A stretch of 64,000 nucleotides of DNA, taken from the NCBI GenBank assembly GCA_003612515.1, contig RAZB01000006.1:1-64000 (forward strand), read 5' to 3'. The DNA comes from a bacterium D16-34 (GTDB taxonomy: Bacteria > Actinomycetota > Coriobacteriia > Coriobacteriales > Eggerthellaceae). Position numbers and translations under genes: made by a program. Positions within the stretch are counted from its first letter, which is position 1. Each line of letters begins with the position of its first letter. Positions 56,909 to 64,000 of the stretch are shown here, piece by piece. The notes under the pieces were generated by a model. The model was not told where the DNA came from. It was given only the letters and a program-made list of their open reading frames with translations, and ran no database searches.

Positions 56909-57691
56909 ATGGAAATTAATGTGCTGACATTTCTCATAGTTTGCCCACTCTGCTTTTTAGCTGGCATTTTAAATGCGTCCGCTGGGAGCGGGGGCCTTCT
57001 GTCGCTTCCTGCTTTTATGATCGCGGGACTTCCCCCTCACCTGGCCATCGGCACCAATAAGCTGCAAGCAGTCATGGGGATGTGCGCAGCAAACGTTCGA
57101 TTTATTCGTGGAGGGTATCTCGACTTCAAGCTGGCAGCTCCTGCAATTTGCGTGGCCATTTTTGGTTCGCTGGTCGGGTCAAACCTTTCACTCATATGCG
57201 ACGAAAGCATTTTGTCGTACCTCATCCTTGCCATTTTGCCTCTAGCGGCATTTTTTGTGCTCAACAAAAAGACGTTCACCAATCAAAGCCGCGTGACAGA
57301 ACAATCGGATGCAAGTGATGCAAATTTAGCGCGTAAAACCTACCTCATCGTGTGTGTTTCAGCAGCAATTATTGGGTGCTATGATGGCTTTTATGGTCCA
57401 GGTACAGGCACGTTTCTTATCATCGCGTTCACTGCGTTTGCTCACTTGGAGGTACGTCGCGCAAGCGCCCAGGCGAAAGCCATCAACTTCACCACCAATC
57501 TGACGGCATTTATAGTATTCGCAGCAAGCGGCAACGTGATAATTCCTTTAGGGATTGCAGCAGGTGTTTGCAACATTTTAGGTTCTTGGATAGGCGCAGG
57601 GCTCGTGATCGACTTCGGCGCAAAAATCATGCGACCGGCATTGGTAGTAGCGCTTGTCCTTTTGTTGCTTAAAGCGCTGGGATTATACTAA
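56909..57691 (+). CDS. TauE/SafE-family permease
   Basis: 260 aa from ATG 56909; eight predicted membrane helices in two repeats. Conserved NASAGSGGLLSLPAFMIAGL with GTNKLQAVMG in the first half and YDGFYGPGTGTFLIIAF in the second define the family (sulfite, sulfoacetate or other organosulfur export). Substrate unknown. Start chosen over upstream in-frame ATG 56846 because of the adjacent TATAAT and where homology begins. Confidence 0.88.
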   Translation: MEINVLTFLIVCPLCFLAGILNASAGSGGLLSLPAFMIAGLPPHLAIGTNKLQAVMGMCAANVRFIRGGYLDFKLAAPAICVAIFGSLVGSNLSLICDESILSYLILAILPLAAFFVLNKKTFTNQSRVTEQSDASDANLARKTYLIVCVSAAIIGCYDGFYGPGTGTFLIIAFTAFAHLEVRRASAQAKAINFTTNLTAFIVFAASGNVIIPLGIAAGVCNILGSWIGAGLVIDFGAKIMRPALVVALVLLLLKALGLY

Positions 57692-57868
57692 TTACCCGCT
57701 AAACATCAAGACTTAAAGCGCCTCAGTGCGTGTGCGCTCTAAACATGTACACCATTATGTTGATGTGATTTGCTTATCATTTGAAAGCATTATCGCAGTT
57801 CAGTGCGATTAGTCTGTCTGTGTTCGCCCTTGAATAATCGCACATAATTCCATACAATATTGTCAATT

Positions 57869-57901
57869 TGGCAACGTTTTGGTTTTCGCCAAGCGTTGCC
57901 A
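57869..57901. promoter_or_regulatory. Inverted repeat upstream of the LPXTG protein
   Basis: TGGCAACG, 17-nt spacer, CGTTGCCA, about 85 bp before the start codon. Could be a repressor site or a leader hairpin; no T-run. The 57692-57986 gap shows no gene. Confidence 0.4.
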
Positions 57902-57986
57902 TTTGTTTATGTAGCTTTGGAGTGCACTTTTGGGGATGTGCGCTCTGATGTTCAAAAGAAACGCACCACAAACCAAGGAGAAGACC

Positions 57987-60900
57987 ATGAAAGCTCATCC
58001 AACGAAGCATAAAGCACTCAGATGCGCTCTTGCAGCTGTGCTTGCGTGCGGTCTGATGTTGCCGAGCGCAGCATTGGCATCGGAAGATCGTGCCGACGAA
58101 AGCCCACAAGCCGACGTCGTCACAAGTCCGCAATCTGATGCAGTAGCCGAAAGCCCGCAAGCCGACGTCGTCACAAGTCCGCAATCTGATTCAACGAGCT
58201 TAAACCTGACTGTTACCGGCGGCACCGAAGGCGTTGATTACAAATTCGAGGATGTAACTTATGTGCGCACTTCGCGCAATGGCGCGAACACCCTGTCAAA
58301 CGACCTCAAGAAGTTGGTCATCTTGAGCTCTACCCCGCTCACACTTTCAACCCCCGCAGACAAAACATCGAACGCAACAATCTGGGTTAACCCGGGCGTT
58401 CAAGCTAACCTTACGTTCAACAATATCAACATCAACTCTGATATCCCCGTTCATATCGAACGAAACAGGGACGCTGAAAACAACACCATTGAGCCCAAAA
58501 CAAGCCTTCACATCACGCTTGCTGCTGGCTCCGAAAATAAACTTGACGCAACCAACGGTCAGCGCTCACCTGGCATTCATTGTGGCGAAGGCACTATTCT
58601 CACTATCGATGACGATGTTCTAAACGTCGATGTCTCAGGCAACCCCATCGTCATGGATCCGTCTAACTACCCCGGTAAAATCCCCGCAGGCGTCACCTTT
58701 GTGGCAAACGACGGCAAAACTTACACTGCCGGCACAACCGAAGGCGACGACCGCTTGTCTCTCCTTGAAAGTACCAACCCTGGCTCTCTTACTGTTACCG
58801 GCTCCATCAATGAATCCGGCATTGGGAGCGTTGAGTTTGAAACAACTGGCGAAATGACATTCAATGGTGGAATTCTCACCATTACCGCACGTGGTTCTGG
58901 TGACGGCACCAACGGTAGAGGTGCTGCAATTGGTGGCGCTTCTGCAGGTTGCGGTGGCGATATGACTTTCAATGGCGGCGTCATTGAAACGTGGACGAGC
59001 TATCATGGCGCATCCATTGGTGGTGGAGCTTGGGCGCACAACTCACAGAGCACCGAATCCAATGCTTACCAGTTCCAAGACACCCTTGATAACGGCCTGG
59101 TCAATTCAGGAAATGGCTCTCCGGATAGCGTTGCAGCTGCAAGCAAAACATGGGCAGGTAATATCTACATCAACGGCGGCGTCATTACTCCTCATGCTGA
59201 TGCACATGGCAACGCCATCGGGCAAGGTTGCTGTTCCTGGAATAAAGATCACATTATTGTTATTGCTGGTGGCACCATTCTTCCGGACACTTCTCGAGCA
59301 ACCTCCAAGGGCGGTAACCCACGCAAAGACTGCGTTTCTATGGGCATTGGCGCTCAAGACGGTGCTGTCTGCGTTGTTGGCGGCAGCGTTCGCATTGGCA
59401 AAGTCGAAGGCCGCAGCGATGAGCTCTTCCAAGCATTCATCAACGGTGCAGATAGCTACAAGTCCGCATTTGGCATCTATCCGGTAGATACCTCGCTTAC
59501 CAACAACCCAGCTGTTTCCATGATTGCTATCGACTTAGGCGCAGAGGTAATCAAAAAGGACGAAGCTGGCAACAAGCTCACCGATGGCAACAACGCCATT
59601 GTTGACTGGGAGCTCACCGTTGGTAATGTCCCTTACGAATATGGCGCTCCCGCTCAGTTTACCGATGGTAAACTGTACTTATGGCTTCCGTCTTGGGCAA
59701 CTGAACAGCAGATTTCTGTAACCCTTTCATACCTGGACGAAAACAACAAGGTGCAAAAAGTTAACCCGCTTTTCGCTAACCCTGATCAAGGAAGTATTCT
59801 GAAGCGCTATATCGACTTTGAACTTCCTTCGCGATATACCGATACGCTCAAAAAATACTACGACGGCACTCCCTTGGCTTCGTATGACTTAAGCAAGAAA
59901 GAAAACTGGATCACAACAGAAGAGGAAATTCCGAAAACTATTTCTGATCCCGATGCGCTGACCTTCAAATACCAGCGCTATACCAGCAAAGAAAACGGCA
60001 AGCCAATTGGTCTTGAGGTCTCAACAGGCACTGATGGCGCGCCACTGTCAAGCATGCCCGCCGATGTAGGAATCATGCAATTTACTATGATTTCTACCCA
60101 GTATTCCGCCTCAACGGATCCAAAGTATGCCGATTTCGCGAACAGCTATTGGGGTCATCGCGCTACTGGCTGGTGCGAAATTATGCCGATCGATTCCAAG
60201 GTTGACCTGGTAGAAGCCACCTGGGATGACGGCAATGACGGTAGCATCCACGAGCCTTCACACGAGCAGCTCACCGTGCACGCCAACATCAAACCCGCAG
60301 ATCTTGATCCAGATGGCAACAAGACAGGCGAAGCGTGCCAAGCACCGCGAGGCTATATCCAGCTTTATGTGGACAAAAAGCCCGTTGGAGAACCCGTCAA
60401 GATGGTCTTTGAAGGCGACCTTGCTGAAGATGGCACCAAGATTGAAGCGGGGTCTCCCCTGATCAACGCTCGCGTTGTTCCGAACGGCAAAGGCTCTTAT
60501 ACCAGCTTTGATTACGTATTCATTCCGGCCGAAAAAGACTTCTTAGTTCCCGACGCCACCTCAGATGGCAAGCATGAGGTGTCTGTACAATTCCTCCCTC
60601 CCGAGGCAACGGACACCACGATGGTTGGCAACTATTTGGCAAGCGTTAACCCGGCCGAAGATCCTGATGCAAAAAACGCCATCGTAGCTATTGAGCCAAT
60701 TGACCCGAAGCCAACAATCAGCCTTGACAACCCCGGTCCTGGAAAGGTCTACACCACCGAGACCCCTAAACCAAATCCCGATGGCGGCAAGTTGGTCGAA
60801 GGCTATATTGAAGGCACCTACACCAAATACGATCGCGAAAATGAGACGAATCCTAATCGACTCACCCTCAAGCTCAAGACCCCGTCTTCAGGCAAAATCA

Positions 60901-62954
60901 CCATCACCACCGGTGACGGAAGAATCATCGACGCCCAGATTGCTACCGATGAAAATGGCGACTATATTCGCGACGAAAACGGAGATCTCATTCTCAGCGT
61001 TGACCCTGAGGCGGTTGGCAAAACAACGCTGACAATCAAGCAAGATGCCAATGGCGCTTATACCGAAACCACCTTCGCATTCAAGGTGAAGGTCAACACT
61101 GACCCGGGCATTGACCCGAAGCCCAGCATTACTAAGGTTGCGAAAAATCTCACGCATCCACAAGGACCTACGCAACCAGGAGATCGTATTAGCTATACCA
61201 TCACGGCGGCTAACGGCGCCGCCGGTTCAGGATGGAACAATGTCGTGCTGACCGACGAGCTGCCCGCTGTTCTTGAGCTTGACCAAGCAACCGTTAAGCT
61301 CACCAATGCAGCTGACGAATTCAATGGCGCGTTAACGCTCGTTGACGCAGATCCGACCGTTGGTCAGTTCACGCTCTCAGAACCAGCAAGCAATAACAAG
61401 CAAACCATCACCGCTCCGGCTGGCGTGGTATATGGCGAAGCTTCTGCTGTGCTTACCTTTGAGTGCGTGGTAAAGGAAGGCAGCGTTGGTCGCGACCTTG
61501 ACCCTGCTGATTTAGGCAACATTGCAAGTGCTGAAGGCACGCGCGACAACCCAGAAGACCCTGACGGTCCACAAGTTCCCGTCACCCCGGTAACCACTAC
61601 GCCCACCTACCCTGAAGGAAGCCATACGGTAGCTCCGAAAGACCCTGCTGAGGGTAACTTGGTTGTCGAGATCACCATGGAAAACACGGCCAATCCGGAT
61701 GCCCCAGTTACCCATGTGGGAGATGTGATCCACACCACCATCAAAGTGAGCAACACCGGAGATCCTGAGAGCTGCCTTGGCGGCGTTACCATCACCGATC
61801 CGCTGCCCGATGGCTTTAAGCCTGTTCCGGGAAGCATTACACTCACCACACCAGAAGGCGAAGTAATTCCTGTTCCAGACAGCGCTTATGACCCTGAAAC
61901 GGGCAAGATCACCGTTGCCGTTGATGATCTGTGGGGTGGCGAAGATGCCATTCTCACTTTCGATGTAACCGTCGAACCTGAAGCAGTTGGCACCACACCA
62001 AGCAACAAAGCAGACATCCATGGCACCATTCCTTCAACGGATCCGGACTTTGAACTTACCGAGGTTGATCCGGGAACGCCTGTCCCCGACCCTGGTGATG
62101 AGCCGGTATTAAGCACTGATCCCGTAGAGCCTTCGCGCATTATTGGCGACGACCCAGAAGCGGGCGATGTGTCCATCTCAAAGCGTGCAGAGAACCTCTC
62201 TCGCACAGATGGCACAACTCGTTTGGGCGACACTATTCGCTATACCATTGATCTTACCAATGACCACATTGGCACCGCTTGGATGGATGCGGTTGTTCGC
62301 GATGCAATACCTGCAGGCTTAGAGCCGCTCGCAAACACCATTAAGGTCACGCTGCCATCTGGTCAAACGCTGAATGTTTCTAATGATTGCTATGATCCGG
62401 ACACGCGCATGTTGGCAGTTGTTATTGGCGAATTGGTTGGCGGACAACATGCTGTCGTTTCCTTTGATGCGCTGGTTACCGAAGAGGCGCTCAATGCCGA
62501 CATTGGCAACATTGCTGCAGCAAGCGGCACGCTTCCTTCTAAGTGGGATAGCAATCCCGAAGCCACCCATCCGACCCCTGGTGAAACGTTTGTCCCCGAG
62601 CAAGGTTGGGAATCGTTCGAAAATGACCCCACGCGCCAAAGCGTAACGAGCGGCAAGGCATATGCGCCCGGTACCGATGCTTCGGGTGGCGTGTTGTTGG
62701 CTGATGGCAGCGTTTATGATCCGAATGCGAACAATTCGGGTGACACCAATCAAGGCGATGGAACCGATGGCAATACAGCTGGCATGACCAAGCTGCCCAA
62801 GACAGGCATCAATGGCGAACAGACCATCAAAGATCTGCGTCTCGCAAAGACAGGAGACCCGCTTGGAGTGACTGGCGTATGCTGTGGTGTTGTGGCACTT
62901 ATCGCAGGTGCAGCTTTAGTTGCAAGCCGCAAGCGAGCTCGCGACCACGCCTAA
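57987..62954 (+). CDS. LPXTG-anchored surface protein with beta-helix and DUF11-type repeats
   Basis: 1655 aa. Start at ATG 57987 (CCAAGGAGAAGACC). Signal peptide about 1-35 (PSAALA-SE). A duplicated 14-residue ESPQADVVTSPQSD follows, then a Gly/Asn-rich part with FNGGILTI and FNGGVIETW repeats (about 70-480), suggestive of a beta-helix carbohydrate-binding fold. Three isopeptide/DUF11-like repeats (TIGR01451 type) lie near 1040, 1225 and 1390 (GDRISYTI, GDVIHTTIKV, GDTIRYTIDL). The C terminus has LPKTG (about 1603), AKTGD closer to the helix, a hydrophobic segment and RKRARDHA. Sortase anchored to the wall; an adhesin or fimbria-like role is inferred. The sortase is not in the window. Confidence 0.88.
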   Translation: MKAHPTKHKALRCALAAVLACGLMLPSAALASEDRADESPQADVVTSPQSDAVAESPQADVVTSPQSDSTSLNLTVTGGTEGVDYKFEDVTYVRTSRNGANTLSNDLKKLVILSSTPLTLSTPADKTSNATIWVNPGVQANLTFNNININSDIPVHIERNRDAENNTIEPKTSLHITLAAGSENKLDATNGQRSPGIHCGEGTILTIDDDVLNVDVSGNPIVMDPSNYPGKIPAGVTFVANDGKTYTAGTTEGDDRLSLLESTNPGSLTVTGSINESGIGSVEFETTGEMTFNGGILTITARGSGDGTNGRGAAIGGASAGCGGDMTFNGGVIETWTSYHGASIGGGAWAHNSQSTESNAYQFQDTLDNGLVNSGNGSPDSVAAASKTWAGNIYINGGVITPHADAHGNAIGQGCCSWNKDHIIVIAGGTILPDTSRATSKGGNPRKDCVSMGIGAQDGAVCVVGGSVRIGKVEGRSDELFQAFINGADSYKSAFGIYPVDTSLTNNPAVSMIAIDLGAEVIKKDEAGNKLTDGNNAIVDWELTVGNVPYEYGAPAQFTDGKLYLWLPSWATEQQISVTLSYLDENNKVQKVNPLFANPDQGSILKRYIDFELPSRYTDTLKKYYDGTPLASYDLSKKENWITTEEEIPKTISDPDALTFKYQRYTSKENGKPIGLEVSTGTDGAPLSSMPADVGIMQFTMISTQYSASTDPKYADFANSYWGHRATGWCEIMPIDSKVDLVEATWDDGNDGSIHEPSHEQLTVHANIKPADLDPDGNKTGEACQAPRGYIQLYVDKKPVGEPVKMVFEGDLAEDGTKIEAGSPLINARVVPNGKGSYTSFDYVFIPAEKDFLVPDATSDGKHEVSVQFLPPEATDTTMVGNYLASVNPAEDPDAKNAIVAIEPIDPKPTISLDNPGPGKVYTTETPKPNPDGGKLVEGYIEGTYTKYDRENETNPNRLTLKLKTPSSGKITITTGDGRIIDAQIATDENGDYIRDENGDLILSVDPEAVGKTTLTIKQDANGAYTETTFAFKVKVNTDPGIDPKPSITKVAKNLTHPQGPTQPGDRISYTITAANGAAGSGWNNVVLTDELPAVLELDQATVKLTNAADEFNGALTLVDADPTVGQFTLSEPASNNKQTITAPAGVVYGEASAVLTFECVVKEGSVGRDLDPADLGNIASAEGTRDNPEDPDGPQVPVTPVTTTPTYPEGSHTVAPKDPAEGNLVVEITMENTANPDAPVTHVGDVIHTTIKVSNTGDPESCLGGVTITDPLPDGFKPVPGSITLTTPEGEVIPVPDSAYDPETGKITVAVDDLWGGEDAILTFDVTVEPEAVGTTPSNKADIHGTIPSTDPDFELTEVDPGTPVPDPGDEPVLSTDPVEPSRIIGDDPEAGDVSISKRAENLSRTDGTTRLGDTIRYTIDLTNDHIGTAWMDAVVRDAIPAGLEPLANTIKVTLPSGQTLNVSNDCYDPDTRMLAVVIGELVGGQHAVVSFDALVTEEALNADIGNIAAASGTLPSKWDSNPEATHPTPGETFVPEQGWESFENDPTRQSVTSGKAYAPGTDASGGVLLADGSVYDPNANNSGDTNQGDGTDGNTAGMTKLPKTGINGEQTIKDLRLAKTGDPLGVTGVCCGVVALIAGAALVASRKRARDHA
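58098..58190 (+). repeat. 42-bp near-perfect direct repeat inside the LPXTG protein gene
   Basis: 58098-58139 and 58149-58190 differ at a single base, separated by 9 bp in frame. Recombination would add or remove 17 residues. Confidence 0.9.
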
Positions 62955-62998
62955 GACGCACGCCGCCTATAAGCGAGCACACCTTTAGCTAGCAAAAC

Positions 62999-63028
62999 AA
63001 ATTGGCGCCCAACAGGGGCGCCAATTTT
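62999..63028. terminator. Bidirectional terminator between the LPXTG protein and clpB
   Basis: AAATTGGCGCCC, AACA loop, GGGCGCCAATTT, with T-rich sequence on both exits. Serves both convergent genes. Confidence 0.9.
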
Positions 63029-63099
63029 ATTGCAACCTTTTGAAGGCTTTTATTCGGCCTTTATTCGCCGCCATGGGCTTTTGCTAGCTGTCCTCGGCT

Positions 63100-64000
63100 T
63101 TATTCGTCGTCCTCAAGACCCATTGAGTCAAGATCGTCCAAGTTAAGCTCGTTCAATCCACTCAGATCAAGCGCCTCTTCAACCTTGCACTCATAGTCGC
63201 CCTCGGCGTTAATATCAATCAGCACATGGCTTCTGTCGAACAACTTACCCTCAATAACCAACTGAGCAATACGATCAACCACTTCACGCTGGATCAAACG
63301 CTTCAGCGGACGCGCACCATATACCGGATCGTATCCGTCAATGGCCAAATGCTCCATAGCCGCCGGCGAAACATCCAATGTCACGCGACGAGTAGCCAAG
63401 CGCTCACGCACGTCGTTGAGCTGGAGCTCAACAATGGGCTCCATGTTCGCAATAGAAAGCTCGTTGAACGTCACGATGTCATCAATACGGTTCAAAAACT
63501 CCGGTTTAAATGTTGCACGCAAAGCATCTTGGATGGCATTGGTGAACTCTGCCAGCTTCTTTGCGCCCTCTTCGGGAGTCATGTTGACAACATCTTCGAG
63601 CATATCACCCATCGTTTCGCGCTCATGTGCTGCACGCTCGCGAATAAATTGCGAACCAACGTTGCTCGTCATGATAATGATGGCATTCTTAAAGCTCACC
63701 ACGCGACCCTGACCATCAGTCAAACGGCCATCATCTAAAACCTGCAACAAGATATTAAAGACATCAGGGTGTGCCTTTTCAATCTCGTCAAGCAAGATCA
63801 CACTATATGGCTTGCGACGAACCGCCTCAGTTAGCTGACCGCCTTCGTCATAACCCACATATCCCGGAGGCGCTCCGATGAGTCGCTGTACACTGAACTT
63901 CTCCATGTACTCCGACATGTCAATACGCACCATGGCGCGCTCTGAATCAAACAAATACTCGGCAAGCGCTTTTGCGAGCTCGGTCTTACCAACACCGGTC
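63100..64000 (-). CDS. clpB: ATP-dependent disaggregase ClpB (C-terminal part, cut by window edge)
   Basis: Partial: about 300 residues of the second AAA+ domain and C-terminal domain. Visible: Walker [14 protein letters not shown] at the edge, pore loop [13 protein letters not shown], Walker [14 protein letters not shown], sensor 1 [16 protein letters not shown], and [13 protein letters not shown] (sensor 2). An extended acidic C-terminal end ([17 protein letters not shown]). ClpB works with DnaK to rescue aggregated proteins. The 5' part lies outside the window. Confidence 0.95.
   Translation of the reverse strand, partial: TGVGKTELAKALAEYLFDSERAMVRIDMSEYMEKFSVQRLIGAPPGYVGYDEGGQLTEAVRRKPYSVILLDEIEKAHPDVFNILLQVLDDGRLTDGQGRVVSFKNAIIIMTSNVGSQFIRERAAHERETMGDMLEDVVNMTPEEGAKKLAEFTNAIQDALRATFKPEFLNRIDDIVTFNELSIANMEPIVELQLNDVRERLATRRVTLDVSPAAMEHLAIDGYDPVYGARPLKRLIQREVVDRIAQLVIEGKLFDRSHVLIDINAEGDYECKVEEALDLSGLNELNLDDLDSMGLEDDE

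Overview
The window looks like a chromosomal segment of an anaerobic actinobacterium of the class Coriobacteriia, probably family Eggerthellaceae (a Cryptobacterium- or Slackia-like organism; genus not provable from the sequence). The reasons are the mid-range GC content and the repeated pairing of Tat-exported FAD-dependent (fumarate-reductase-like) flavoproteins with LuxR regulators that carry a multi-pass membrane domain. An NrfA-like multiheme cytochrome, an LPXTG surface protein and a typical infA-rpmJ-rpsM-rpsK-rpsD-rpoA-rplQ cluster also fit.

Layout. 0-9 kb: a giant InlB-repeat surface protein (minus), a secreted nuclease with a YfcE-type phosphoesterase, and a MocR regulator. 9-15 kb: an NrfA-like cytochrome, a decayed LuxR gene, a NUDIX hydrolase, and a divergent LuxR/flavoprotein pair. 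15-19.8 kb: VanZ-like protein, NlpC/P60 hydrolase, yerC-cimA, and two tiny paralogous membrane proteins. 19.8-24 kb: a second LuxR/flavoprotein pair and a candidate C-rich-loop small RNA. 24-32 kb: LOG-family protein, enolase, ecfT, the ribosomal/RNA polymerase alpha cluster, tRNA-Gln and tRNA-Lys. 32-37 kb: UspA, an MFS transporter, an HD hydrolase, a metal exporter, and a Panacea/RelA-domain toxin-antitoxin pair. 37-48 kb: groESL with a CIRCE operator, then a run made of a two-component system, a flavoprotein, nadE and hypBA, then tatAC. 47-57 kb: amidohydrolase, B12-radical SAM protein, apt, a DUF362 protein, a third flavoprotein with LuxR, and TauE. 57-64 kb: an LPXTG surface protein and the 3' end of clpB.

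How it fits together. The segment encodes respiration on unidentified external acceptors (four Tat-type flavoproteins and NrfA), the Tat machinery that exports them, and dedicated sensors (three membrane LuxR proteins and one histidine kinase/response regulator).

The most unusual signals are these. (1) Three exported or membrane proteins have their start region out of frame at a homopolymer tract (G7, C7, A6), which suggests phase variation or, less interestingly, sequencing error. (2) A family of about 132-bp tripartite palindromic repeats (F-F-R modules) occurs four times in intergenic DNA. (3) Degenerate 14-15-bp tandem repeats fill many intergenic gaps. (4) A Panacea-toxSAS toxin-antitoxin pair is present. 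(5) A small RNA candidate has two CCCTCCC-containing loops and a strong terminator. (6) An NrfA-like cytochrome has Arg in place of one heme-ligating His. (7) Several genes have a -10 hexamer placed 6-8 nt before the ATG, as in leaderless mRNAs.
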